61,884 nucleotides of DNA from Anaerotruncus sp. (GTDB lineage Bacteria; Bacillota; Clostridia; Oscillospirales; Ruminococcaceae), in contig JAETRV010000011.1 of assembly GCA_021770005.1 (NCBI GenBank), positions 1-61,884 on the forward strand. Direction: 5' to 3'. The stretch's first letter is position 1. Each line of letters starts with the position of its first letter. The notes under the pieces were generated by a model. The model was given only the letters and a program-made list of their open reading frames with translations, had not been told where the DNA came from and did no database searches. The translations under genes and the position numbers were made by a program. Of the stretch, positions 17,653-25,294 are shown piece after piece.

Positions 17653-17680
17653 ACTATATGCCCACCTGTCCGCGATTATG
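17653..17680 (-). promoter_or_regulatory. Candidate sigma-E promoter of sipL-spoIVA
   Basis: On the minus strand: CATAATC (rc of 17674-17680), 13 nt, CATATAGT (rc of 17653-17660). This resembles the mother-cell sigma-E pattern (ATA-type -35, CATAnnnT -10), and spoIVA is a sigma-E gene in Bacillus. The match is short, so the call is tentative. Confidence 0.45.
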
Positions 17681-17819
17681 CGGGAAGAGATGTTCCATCA
17701 TCCGAAACCCGCTGTTTTGCGCCGCATCCAACATTGACAAAAAAGGCAATAGGCCTTCATCTGATTCTTGTTATATGCACAAATTTTGTTTATTGGACTG
17801 GATTTCAACTCGGAAAACA

Positions 17820-17847
17820 TTGACAAAAAGTTAGGCTGTAGTATACT
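17820..17847 (+). promoter_or_regulatory. Promoter of the 26-residue-repeat protein gene
   Basis: TTGACA (17820-17825), 16 nt, TATACT (17842-17847). Perfect -35 box, near-consensus -10. Confidence 0.8.
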
Positions 17848-17860
17848 AAAGCTATCTAAA

Positions 17861-17883
17861 TATGCACAAATTTTATGTGCATA
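17861..17883. promoter_or_regulatory. Palindrome in the 5' untranslated region
   Basis: TATGCACA-N7-TGTGCATA, perfect 8-bp arms, just after the predicted transcription start. A half-site in the same sequence context, 'tatgcacaaatttt', also occurs near 17774, about 87 nt upstream. This is consistent with an operator bound at two places. Confidence 0.6.
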
Positions 17884-17905
17884 ATATGAGAGGAGTAGAT
17901 TTTTG

Positions 17906-18571
17906 ATGCATCTGACAACAAAACTGACCGCAACCGCATTTGCCGCCGCTATGGCGCTGTCCTTGGGCCTGCCGGCGGTCGCAGCCGACTTTGACGTTTA
18001 CGCAAAGCGGATCAACACCAACAAAGAGACTGTCGAGGAAAAAGCCCCATTTGAGGGCGATCTGAACTTTGATGTTTATGCGAAACGGATCAACACCAAC
18101 GAGGTCGTTGTTGTGGAGAAAGAGCCGTTCACCGGCGAGCTGAACTTCGACGTCTACGCCAAGCGGATCAATACCAATGAGGAGCCGGTCGTTGAGAAAG
18201 AGCCGTTCCAGGGCGAGCTGAACTTCGATGTTTACGCAAAACGCATTAACACCAACGAGGAGCCGGTCGTTGAGAAAGAGCCGTTCCAGGGCGAGCTGAA
18301 CTTCGATGTCTATGCAAAGCGGATCAATACCAATAAGGAGCCGGTCGTTGAGAAAGAGCCGTTCCAGGGCGAGCTGAACTTTGACGTCTACGCAAAACGC
18401 ATCAACACCAATGAAGAGCCGGTTGTCGAGAAAGAGCCGTTCCAGGGCGAGCTGAACTTTGACGTCTATGCAAAACGCATCAACACCAACGAGATCGTTG
18501 TCGTTGAGAAAGAACCGTTTACCGGTGAGCTCAACTTCAATGTCTATGAGAAAAAGATCAACATTGCCTAA
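17906..18571 (+). CDS. Secreted protein of seven tandem 26-residue repeats
   Basis: 221 residues. A signal peptide (about 1-27, hydrophobic core AFAAAMALSLGLPAVAA) is followed by seven nearly identical 26-residue units and a partial eighth. The unit is FDVYAKRINTNEEPVVEKEP followed by FQGELN. The middle units are almost identical, the first and last more diverged (KETVEEKAPFEGDLN; EIVVVEKEPFTGELN). The mature part has no cysteine and no anchor motif and is rich in Glu and Lys. I recognise no domain. The TTG just before the ATG is unlikely to be the start; AGAGGAGT lies nine nt before the ATG. Alternating beta-strand-like and charged segments suggest a regular fibrous or solenoid fold, which is inference. 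Confidence 0.85.
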   Translation: MHLTTKLTATAFAAAMALSLGLPAVAADFDVYAKRINTNKETVEEKAPFEGDLNFDVYAKRINTNEVVVVEKEPFTGELNFDVYAKRINTNEEPVVEKEPFQGELNFDVYAKRINTNEEPVVEKEPFQGELNFDVYAKRINTNKEPVVEKEPFQGELNFDVYAKRINTNEEPVVEKEPFQGELNFDVYAKRINTNEIVVVEKEPFTGELNFNVYEKKINIA

Positions 18572-18606
18572 TTGCCTGTACATAACCGGTTGATTGGACA
18601 TAAAAC

Positions 18607-18636
18607 GAGGGGGCTTTATGGGGAAAAGGCCCCCTC
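18607..18636 (+). terminator. Terminator-like hairpin
   Basis: GAGGGGGC pairs with GCCCCCTC. Only a weak T tract (ATATTCTT) follows, so termination may be partial. Confidence 0.6.
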
Positions 18637-18671
18637 ATATTCTTCGGATTTGGTCGGAAAAAATTCTCTGT

Positions 18672-18699
18672 TGACAAATTGACTTTGCAGAGTATAATA
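18672..18699 (+). promoter_or_regulatory. Promoter of the small lipoprotein gene
   Basis: TTGACA (18672-18677), 16 nt, TATAAT (18694-18699): both boxes match consensus. Confidence 0.85.
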
Positions 18700-18748
18700 G
18701 GGGTGCTTTTCCAATCCGGTAAGCCAAGATGAAAGGAGAAATGATGAA

Positions 18749-19279
18749 ATGCAGATGAAACAAAAATGCGCCGCAGTTCTGGCTGCGGCTGCGCTGGTTC
18801 TCTCGATGGCGGCTTGTAGCGATTCCAAGCCTGCGGCCGAGTCTAGCTCCAATGCGCCTGCTTCCGCCTCCGAGCCCGCTTCCAGCGCGCCCGAAAAAAC
18901 CGAGGCGCCCAAGCTGGAGGACTATCAGGAAGACCTGAACGCGGTGATGGAGAAACTTGTCCCGGAGATGAACGAATTCATGGCGCTCGACCAGAACTCG
19001 GACGATTATCTAGATCAGGTCGTGGGGATTCTTGGGAAGATCGACCAGGCGTTTGTTGACATCGCCGCGCTGACCCCGCCTGCCGAAATCGAGGAGAAGG
19101 CCAAGATTGCCAAGGACGCGAGCAAAAAGATGAGCGAAGCGGTTTCGGCATATTCCGAGGCAGCGAAGAGCGATGATTTGGGATCTGATGAAACCGTTCA
19201 GGCGATGACCGACGCGATGAACCTCTATATGGAGGCAGTCACCGACATGCAGGGCTTCGCCATGGACATTATGTCATAA
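18749..19279 (+). CDS. Small lipoprotein, predicted helical
   Basis: 176 residues. The lipobox LSMAAC (Cys near residue 23) marks a lipoprotein held to the outer face of the membrane. A Ser/Ala/Pro-rich linker (24-50) is followed by a mostly helical domain (DLNAVMEKLVPEMNEFMALD, PAEIEEKAKIAKDASKKMSE, YSEAAKSDDLGSDETVQAMT). I cannot assign a family or function. Of the three closely spaced ATGs, the one used is about ten nt after AAAGGAG. It is probably well expressed, given its consensus promoter. Confidence 0.85.
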   Translation: MQMKQKCAAVLAAAALVLSMAACSDSKPAAESSSNAPASASEPASSAPEKTEAPKLEDYQEDLNAVMEKLVPEMNEFMALDQNSDDYLDQVVGILGKIDQAFVDIAALTPPAEIEEKAKIAKDASKKMSEAVSAYSEAAKSDDLGSDETVQAMTDAMNLYMEAVTDMQGFAMDIMS

Positions 19280-19282
19280 ACC

Positions 19283-19342
19283 AACCAAAAGTTTCGTCCA
19301 CCTTTGAAAAGGTGGTGGGGTCGAGGGGCAGAGCCCCCGCAG
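19283..19342 (+). repeat. R1-related short module ('aaagtttcgtccacc')
   Basis: 'aagtttcgtccacc' and a hairpin with AAAAGGTGG are followed by 'tcgaggggcagagcccccgc'. The same module recurs at 42242-42298 and 61607-61662, in each case next to larger R1 copies, and a related hairpin is at 58967-59000. Confidence 0.7.
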
Positions 19343-19343
19343 C

Positions 19344-19373
19344 AAAAACCGGAGCGGCGCCGCTCCGGTTTTT
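19344..19373 (+). terminator. Strong palindromic terminator
   Basis: AAAACCGGAGCGGC is followed directly by its complement GCCGCTCCGGTTTT, then TTG. It ends the lipoprotein transcript and may work in both directions. Confidence 0.8.
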
Positions 19374-19554
19374 GTTATGTAGCTGGGTTTAGACCGGCTC
19401 TTCCTTTTTGATCTTGAAGAAGAACCGCAGGATTGGGGAAAGGAATTTCGGGCTTTTGATGACAACAATCTTCACAAAACAAACCGCCTTTCTGTCAAGA
19501 CATTTGAAATGCTCTGCCGGATGGCTGGGGCGTGCAGGGCGGGCCTGCGCTGTA

Positions 19555-19800
19555 TCCCTCCGCTTTCTTTTCGAAGGGGCTTTTTTTCTTATAAAAAGCC
19601 CCCTCTTGCCGTCCTTTGGGCGGCAATTCACCCCAAAAATACGCCTCACAGGATAAAGCTTTCCGCCGCATCTCCGCGCTAAGAGCCGCCTACGGCGGTT
19701 ACGCTCCGAAACGCTGCGCTGCGGCTTGCAGTGCGCGCGGCGGGGGCGCTGCCCCTCGGCCCCGCAATTTTTCGGGAAAAATTGAGTAAAGCTTTCGATA
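19555..19800 (+). repeat. R1 intergenic repeat
   Basis: A nearly full copy: hairpin GGGGCTTTTTTTC...AAAAAGCCCC (19579-19607), 'cggcaattcaccccaaaaat' (19620), GAGCCGCC-TAC-GGCGGTT (19683-19700), the GC-rich block and 'ttcgggaaaaattgagtaaa'. The rest of the 19374-19554 gap shows no gene. Confidence 0.85.
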
Positions 19801-19809
19801 GGAGGGCGC

Positions 19810-19968
19810 TCAAAGCAGCAGGATCCGTACCCCCAGCGTGATGAGCAGGATTCCGGCAAGGATTAGGACCAGCTTGAGCGAGGCGAATACCGCCAGCACG
19901 ATCCCCAACCCGAATCCGGCACAGCACCACGCCCAATGGTTACAGTCGCAAAACTCCTTGCGCTTCAT
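19810..19968 (-). CDS. Small membrane protein, 52 residues
   Basis: An ATG frame with GGGGGTGAG five nt upstream encodes MKRKEFCDCNHWAWCCAGFG, then two hydrophobic stretches (LGIVLAVFASLKLVLILAGI and LLITLGVRILLL). The N-terminus carries four cysteines (C7, C9, C15, C16) and a His. Two short membrane helices in a hairpin are likely. It stands between repeats and the gcdA end. Composition, frame and RBS favour a real gene. No function can be given. Confidence 0.6.
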   Translation of the reverse strand: MKRKEFCDCNHWAWCCAGFGLGIVLAVFASLKLVLILAGILLITLGVRILLL

Positions 19969-20111
19969 CCGCTCACCCCCGTTTTGTCTTTCTAGTTCAG
20001 TATACGCGGATGCAGATTTTCTGTTACAAGCGAAAAGCCCCGCCTTTCCATCCGGAAAAACGAGGCTTTTGCAATCGTAAGGCTGGCGTTCAGCTATCCG
20101 CCAGACAGGGA

Positions 20112-21872
20112 TTATTTGTTCAGGTTGTCGTAGTCGCGGATGACGCGCGGCAGGATCATCTGGTGGAACGGGCAGATCGACTTCGGATTCTGGTAGGCCG
20201 CTCCGGCGAATGCCGCGATATATTTGCGCAGTTCAGGCATCTTGATGATCTCATCCACAAAGCCCTTCTGTGCGCAGAAGTCCGGACGGGATTTGACATG
20301 GTACTCCTGAATCAGCTTGTTCATCTTGTCGATGGTCGGCTGGAGGTCTTTGCCTGCGGCTTCGTCCTTCGCAAGACGTCTCGAGTACATCGCAGTCGCG
20401 GCGGTCTCGCCATTCATCACGTAAATTTCCGTACCCGCGGTGCCCAGCGAGAACGCGTTGGTGTCGTTGCCCTGCGGGCCGCCCATGACATAGTGTGCAG
20501 CCGCGGTTCCTTTGCGCAGGGTGATTTCAAGCTGCGGCAGGCCGGAATTCTGAATCGAGTAGATCAGCGACTGACCGAGGCCGAGCAGCTCCGCACGCTC
20601 TGCATCGTTGCCCACATCGATACCGGTGGTGTCCTGAATCCAGACGATCGGCAGACGGTCACGCGCGCAGAAGGTGACAAATTCATTCATCTTGATGAGG
20701 CCCTGACGGTAGAGCTTGCCGCCGATGCCGACCGCGCCCTGTTTGTACTCCGGATAGTTCATCAGCAGGCCCTGAGTATTTGCGACCACACCGACCAGCA
20801 GGCCGTTGACCTTTGCGATACCGGTGAGGATCTCGGGGCCGTAGCCCTTCTTGTACTCCATGAACTGGCTACCATCGAAGATACGGCCAACCACGTCATA
20901 GATGTTGTAGGGGCGTTTCTGGTTGAGCGGGATCAAGCTGTAAAGATCGTCCGGATTGAGCTGCGGGAGCTGCGGCTCGTCAACCATAAAGAATTCGGGG
21001 TTATAGGAGGGCAGGTCGTCCATGTATTTTTTGATCGCCTCGATGACGCCCTCTTCCTCCCTGTACGCCTCGCGGAAGAAGCCGGTCTCGCTGTAGTGGA
21101 CCTCGATGGTTCCCGGGGAATCCTGCTTCGCGGTTTTTGCCGCCTCTGCGATCTGCTTGGCGCCTTCCAGGTCGATATAGCCCTTCGGGTTCATGCCGCC
21201 CACGATGCCGGAGCCGCCGACCGCCATGTTGGCCTTCTCATGCGCAATCAGGATGGTCGGGCTGATGCTGTGGTACCCGCCGCCCGCCGGGTTGGTGCCG
21301 TAGATGCCGACGATGACCGGTACGCCAAGCTGGTTCAGCTCCGCATTGCGGTAGAACGGGGTGCCGCCCAGACGGCGGTTCGGGTAAACCTTCTCCTGCT
21401 CATCAAGCTTGACGCCCGAGCAGTTGAGCAGATAAACCAGCGGGATATGCAGACATTTCGCGGTATCGGAAGCGCGCAGCAGGTTTTCCGCCTGGCCCGC
21501 AACCCATGCGCCGGCCAGCTTTTTGTTGTCCGAAGCGACAACGACCGCCCATTTGCCGTTGATCTGGCCGAGGCCCTTGATGATCGCGGTGGATTTGTTG
21601 TCGTTCTCCTCGGGATCGAACAGGCTGTTCAGCGGGCACCAGGAACCCTCATCCACCAGCGCCTGTACACGCTGCATCGCGGTCATCTGGCCGGAAGCGT
21701 TCAGGGATTCGTCCGAACGGCCCGAGGACTCTACCTCTGCAATCAGGTTGGCAATGTGCTCCTCGATCTTTTTGAGCTCCGCCTCGTTTTCCGCGTTGAC
21801 CGCTCTCAGCGGTGCGCCTACGACAGGCATGTTCTGGAAATAACAGGGCATTGAATAGCCGTGATCACTCAT
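20112..21872 (-). CDS. gcdA: Glutaconyl-CoA decarboxylase alpha subunit (carboxyltransferase)
   Basis: 586 residues, the length of GcdA from Acidaminococcus. It transfers CO2 from glutaconyl-CoA to the biotin of the gamma subunit, giving crotonyl-CoA. The two crotonase-like carboxyltransferase halves are clear (GQMTAMQRVQALVDEGSWCP; GTNPAGGGYHSISPTILIAH; GKLYRQGLIKMNEFVTFCAR; TGIDVGNDAERAELLGLG). The N-terminus MSDHGYSMPCYFQNMPVVGA is typical of GcdA and not of propionyl- or methylmalonyl-CoA enzymes. The start has GGAG nine nt upstream. It is last in the operon and separated from gcdB by 339 nt. Confidence 0.95.
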   Translation of the reverse strand: MSDHGYSMPCYFQNMPVVGAPLRAVNAENEAELKKIEEHIANLIAEVESSGRSDESLNASGQMTAMQRVQALVDEGSWCPLNSLFDPEENDNKSTAIIKGLGQINGKWAVVVASDNKKLAGAWVAGQAENLLRASDTAKCLHIPLVYLLNCSGVKLDEQEKVYPNRRLGGTPFYRNAELNQLGVPVIVGIYGTNPAGGGYHSISPTILIAHEKANMAVGGSGIVGGMNPKGYIDLEGAKQIAEAAKTAKQDSPGTIEVHYSETGFFREAYREEEGVIEAIKKYMDDLPSYNPEFFMVDEPQLPQLNPDDLYSLIPLNQKRPYNIYDVVGRIFDGSQFMEYKKGYGPEILTGIAKVNGLLVGVVANTQGLLMNYPEYKQGAVGIGGKLYRQGLIKMNEFVTFCARDRLPIVWIQDTTGIDVGNDAERAELLGLGQSLIYSIQNSGLPQLEITLRKGTAAAHYVMGGPQGNDTNAFSLGTAGTEIYVMNGETAATAMYSRRLAKDEAAGKDLQPTIDKMNKLIQEYHVKSRPDFCAQKGFVDEIIKMPELRKYIAAFAGAAYQNPKSICPFHQMILPRVIRDYDNLNK

Positions 21873-22030
21873 TTTGATTCGCTCCTTTTTCAGTATTCTA
21901 AAGCTATCATCGAAACGCTTCATCTGAAGTCTACGGCTGCACAGCCGCAGAGAGCCGTGAAAAATGGCTCTGTTTCGCATTCCATAGCCAACGGCGCATT
22001 TTTCACATGCGCTGGCGGGTCCAAGCCCGC

Positions 22031-22057
22031 GCGCTTGAAAGCCCTACTTTCAAGCGC
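22031..22057. other. Intercistronic hairpin between gcdB and gcdA
   Basis: GCGCTTGAAAG and CTTTCAAGCGC, 11 perfect pairs around a 5-nt loop, in the middle of the 339-nt gap (21873-22211). The gap also has inverted 'gtgaaaaatg/catttttcac' segments (21958-22009). There is no long T tract, so an mRNA processing or stability element is likelier than a terminator. No gene is seen in the gap. Confidence 0.6.
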
Positions 22058-22211
22058 TTTGACTATATCGTAACGTGCTGCCGGTGCAGAGTCCTCCGGC
22101 AGATCGGATCAAGATACGCCCGGGCCGCCTGCCCTCTCTATTCCACACAATTCTCTGTCCGCGTCTGTCACGCAGCAGGCGGTGCGCCGGGGAAAAGCAG
22201 GGATAATCCTA

Positions 22212-23369
22212 TTACCGCGCGCCGAACATCATGAGCATGAAGCCCGCCGCAACCGCCGAGCCGATAACGCCCGCAACGTTGGGGCCCATCGCATGCATCA
22301 GCAGGAAGTTGGTGGGGTTCGCCTTGCGGCCTTCGACCTGCGCAACGCGCGCAGCCATCGGGACCGCCGAAACGCCCGCCGAACCGATCAGCGGATTGAT
22401 CTTGCCGCCGGTCAGATAGTAGAGCAGTTTGCCGAGCAGGACGCCGCCTGCGGTCGAGAAGCAGAATGCGGTCAAACCGAGTGCGACGATTGCGAGGGTC
22501 TGCACCCGCAGGAAGATCATGCCGTCCGCGGTCGCGCCGACCGTGGTGCCCAGCATGATGGTGACGATGTTGCACAGGGCGTTCTGGGCGGTATCACTCA
22601 GGCGCTCCACCACGCCCGACTCACGGAACAGGTTGCCGAGCATCAGCATACCGATCAACGGGGCAACCGACGGGAGCAGCAACACGCAGAACACGGTGAC
22701 GATGATCGGGAAGACAATCTTCTCGGTCTTGCTCACCTTGCGCAGCTGGCTCATCTTGGTGGTGCGCTCCTTTTCGGTGGTGAGCAGGCGCATGATCGGC
22801 GGCTGAATCAGCGGGATCAGCGCCATATACGAGTAGGCCGCCACCGCGATTGGAGCGACCAGCTCAGGGGCGAGCTGGTTTGCAAGATAGATTGCGGTCG
22901 GGCCGTCCGCGCCGCCGATAATGCCGATCGAGGCGGCCTGCTGCGGGGTGAAAAGCCCGGTTGCCATCGCAATGATAAACGCTATGTAGATGCCCAGCTG
23001 AGCCGCCGCACCGAGCAGCAGGCTGATCGGGTTGGCCATCAGCGGGCCGAAGTCGGTCATTGCGCCGACCCCCATAAAGATCAGGCAGGGGAACAGGCTA
23101 CTTTTGACGCCCATATAGATGATCCGCAGGACGCCCGATTCATACCACGCACCGCCTGCGGCAGTGGCATCATACATCAGATTTGCAAGCGGCAGGTTCG
23201 CGAGCAGCATACCAAACGCGATCGGGAGCAGCAGAAGCGGCTCAAACTGCTTGACAATTGCGCAATAGAGCAGGGCGAACGAGATCAGGATCATGACGCC
23301 CTGCTGCCAGGTCATCGCCGCGAATCCCGACTGCCGCAAGGTTTCGGCAATAATCTCAAAAAAATTCAT
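22212..23369 (-). CDS. gcdB: Na+-translocating decarboxylase beta subunit
   Basis: A 385-residue, highly hydrophobic protein of the OadB/GcdB/MmdB family. It decarboxylates carboxybiotin and couples this to Na+ export, building a sodium motive force. The family motifs [20 protein letters not shown] (about 150-170, with the essential Asp) and [20 protein letters not shown] (near 355-375) are present. RBS AAGGAGG; it follows gcdC by 11 nt. Its place beside the biotin and alpha subunits gives the substrate. Confidence 0.95.
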   Translation of the reverse strand: MNFFEIIAETLRQSGFAAMTWQQGVMILISFALLYCAIVKQFEPLLLLPIAFGMLLANLPLANLMYDATAAGGAWYESGVLRIIYMGVKSSLFPCLIFMGVGAMTDFGPLMANPISLLLGAAAQLGIYIAFIIAMATGLFTPQQAASIGIIGGADGPTAIYLANQLAPELVAPIAVAAYSYMALIPLIQPPIMRLLTTEKERTTKMSQLRKVSKTEKIVFPIIVTVFCVLLLPSVAPLIGMLMLGNLFRESGVVERLSDTAQNALCNIVTIMLGTTVGATADGMIFLRVQTLAIVALGLTAFCFSTAGGVLLGKLLYYLTGGKINPLIGSAGVSAVPMAARVAQVEGRKANPTNFLLMHAMGPNVAGVIGSAVAAGFMLMMFGAR

Positions 23370-23380
23370 GGGGATCCTCC

Positions 23381-23857
23381 TTAGCCAATCACCACCAGGA
23401 CCGCATCGGTATCGACCGCGCTTCCTTTGCTGACCGGAAGCTGTTTAATCGTACCGGCCACCGGAGCGACGATCTCGTTTTCCATCTTCATTGCTTCGAG
23501 CATAATCAGGACCTGTCCTGCGTTGACCGAATCGCCCACCGCGCATTTTACGTCGAGAACGGTGCCGGGCATCGGGCTGGTAACACTGGTCTCACCGGCA
23601 GCAGGTGCAGCGGCCGGTGCGGGTGCAGGCGCGGGGGCCGGAGCCGGGGCAGGTGCGGGCGCCGGAGCGGGTGCGGGCGCAGGGGTCGGAGCAGGTGCAG
23701 GAGCCGCGGCAACAGGGGCCGGAGCAGGAGCAGGTGCGGCGGCCGGGGCCGGAGCGGGAGACGCAGGAGCACCATAACGAGGCAGGGGCACGTAGCTTTT
23801 GACCTTCTCCACTTCAACCTCATATTTTTTGCCGTTCAGGGTTGCGATGTACTTCAT
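23381..23857 (-). CDS. gcdC: Biotin carboxyl carrier (gamma) subunit
   Basis: 158 residues. A short N-terminal segment ([20 protein letters not shown]) is followed by an Ala-Pro repeat linker of about 60 residues (30-90) and a biotinyl domain with the acceptor Lys in EAMKMEN (near 125). The flexible linker lets biotin swing between the alpha and beta active sites. The simple-sequence DNA of the linker would be prone to length change. RBS AGGAGG. Confidence 0.95.
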   Translation of the reverse strand: MKYIATLNGKKYEVEVEKVKSYVPLPRYGAPASPAPAPAAAPAPAPAPVAAAPAPAPTPAPAPAPAPAPAPAPAPAPAPAPAAAPAAGETSVTSPMPGTVLDVKCAVGDSVNAGQVLIMLEAMKMENEIVAPVAGTIKQLPVSKGSAVDTDAVLVVIG

Positions 23858-23870
23858 GACTCAATTCCTC

Positions 23871-24167
23871 CTACTGAATTTCTTTGATCTCTTTGAAACA
23901 GAGCTGTTCTGGCGGCACTTTCATGTCCTCACAGATGACCGACATCAACACCGCAAACGTTTCTTCTTCCTGCGTGTTATCCACCACCGCGGGGGCAGCG
24001 GGCGCGGCCGGCTGCACTGCTTTTTCCTGCCCTGTCAGGCGGTTCACCACCTTGGCAAGGACAATGATCATCAGCGCAAGCAGTACCAGCTCAAGCATTA
24101 CCACGCACATGCCGATCAACGACACCAAAAGCGTATCGCCCATTGTAAGGGCCTGACCTGCTAACAT
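23871..24167 (-). CDS. gcdD: Decarboxylase delta subunit (OadG-like)
   Basis: 98 residues with one membrane helix (about 12-42: LLVSLIGMCVVMLELVLLAL), a Pro/Ala linker and a soluble C-terminal domain. OadG/GcdD-type subunits hold the carboxyltransferase to the membrane subunit. First gene of the operon, 13 nt before gcdC, with AGGAGG. Small and variable in sequence, so the call leans on build and position. Confidence 0.85.
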   Translation of the reverse strand: MLAGQALTMGDTLLVSLIGMCVVMLELVLLALMIIVLAKVVNRLTGQEKAVQPAAPAAPAVVDNTQEEETFAVLMSVICEDMKVPPEQLCFKEIKEIQ

Positions 24168-24186
24168 CTTGCTCCTCCTTTCATTC

Positions 24187-24220
24187 TATATTGTGGAATC
24201 TGTTTTATATTTTGGAATCT
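24187..24220. promoter_or_regulatory. Direct repeat upstream of gcd operon, likely regulator site
   Basis: TATATTGTGGAATCT (24187-24201) and TATATTTTGGAATCT (24206-24220) differ at one position and are spaced 19 bp apart. An inverted match, ATTCCAAAGATAT, lies at 25151-25163 on the far side of iclR. All three flank the IclR-type gene, which suggests its binding sites. Confidence 0.55.
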
Positions 24221-24288
24221 ATACCCATAATAACACTGTTGCGGGGGAGTGTCAACCGTTTATTCATTGTTTTTTCACATATTTCGTG

Positions 24289-25077
24289 TTATTTCGCAAA
24301 ACTTGCCGGCACCCCGGGGCGCATCGAAAAATTCACATATCCCATCCGATAACAAAGCTCATCCGCGCAGTCTTTCACCGTCTGTTTGAGCGTTTCCAAA
24401 CCGATCTTCTCGACCCGCGCATTGGGCGAGATCACCCCGATCGAAGCGATGATCTCCCCATCGGAACCGAATACCGGGGCACCCACCCCGATTGCGTCCT
24501 CGATGTAGTCCCCGTAGGAAACCGCCAGCCCCTCTTCACGGATCTTCGCGAGATCGAGCAGCAGTTCAGCGGCATCAACGATCGTATGATTGGCCAGCCG
24601 CTTGAGCCCGTGTTCAATGTAGTCCTTGAGGTAAGCCTGTGACTGATAGGCCAACAGGGTTTTCCGAAGGGCGCCGCAGTGCAGGTCCACCTCGTAGCCA
24701 AACTTTTCGATCACCTTCAGGTTGTTCGGCCCTTCCACCTTTTCAAGCACCAGCCCTTTGAACCCCGCGGGGATCACCAAAAACGCATCCTCCCCGGTCG
24801 AATGCGAGAGCTTTTGCAGGACCGGCAGCGCCGCACTTTGCAGCTTGACATTGTTGGCCGCCGCCATCCCCAGCGAGATCAAAGCCGGGCCAAGCCGGTA
24901 AAGATGGGTTTTGTCATCCCGTACGACATACATCTTTTCGCAGAAGGTTTGCAGGATGCGGTGGACTGTGCTCGGCGGAAGCTGCACCTGTTCCGCGAGT
25001 TCCGCAAGCGAAAACCATCGTTCCGGCACCTTGAGCGCTTCCAACAGCTCGATTGCCCGCAACAGACTTTGTACCAT
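24289..25077 (-). CDS. IclR-family transcriptional regulator
   Basis: 262 residues. An N-terminal winged helix (SLAELAEQVQLPPSTVHRIL, about 23-42) is followed by the IclR effector domain (85-255) with GEDAFLVIPAGFKGLVLEKV and GLAVSYGDYIEDAIGVGAPV. IclR proteins respond to small organic acids or CoA-related metabolites. It stands just upstream of, and in line with, gcdDCBA; the 121-nt gap carries repeated TTGGAAT-type motifs. Control of glutaconyl-CoA metabolism is therefore likely but inferred. RBS GGGGAG. Confidence 0.9.
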   Translation of the reverse strand: MVQSLLRAIELLEALKVPERWFSLAELAEQVQLPPSTVHRILQTFCEKMYVVRDDKTHLYRLGPALISLGMAAANNVKLQSAALPVLQKLSHSTGEDAFLVIPAGFKGLVLEKVEGPNNLKVIEKFGYEVDLHCGALRKTLLAYQSQAYLKDYIEHGLKRLANHTIVDAAELLLDLAKIREEGLAVSYGDYIEDAIGVGAPVFGSDGEIIASIGVISPNARVEKIGLETLKQTVKDCADELCYRMGYVNFSMRPGVPASFAK

Positions 25078-25220
25078 AGTTTCTCCCCTTTCTCTGTATC
25101 TGTTTTCTTATATTATATAGTATAGCGCATCATTCCGTATTATGCAATGTATTCCAAAGATATTTTTCAGGCGGTGCAGCGGCTAATAAAAAATCATTGC
25201 GGATGTTCCAAATTTTGATC

Positions 25221-25275
25221 TTGACAAATAGTACAGCTATGGACTATAATCTAATTAGTACATAACTGTACTAAT
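25221..25275 (+). promoter_or_regulatory. marR promoter with overlapping palindromes
   Basis: TTGACA (25221-25226), 18 nt, TATAAT (25245-25250). Directly after it stands the perfect palindrome ATTAGTAC-N6-GTACTAAT (25254-25275). A looser copy, ATAGTAC...GGACTAT, lies between the -35 and -10 boxes. This is the usual layout of MarR autorepression. Confidence 0.8.
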
Positions 25276-25294
25276 ATGTGCAGGGAGGTCCACT

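Noticed and set aside
17990-18550. CRISPR-like array
   Set aside because: The 78-bp units are contiguous and coding, with no unique spacers and no cas genes.
17873-18601. 242-residue minus-strand frame over the repeat protein
   Set aside because: It exists only because the 78-bp repeats keep all frames open; the plus frame has promoter, RBS and signal peptide.
23427-23777. Gly/Ala-rich plus-strand frame over gcdC
   Set aside because: Antisense of the Ala-Pro linker; low complexity only.
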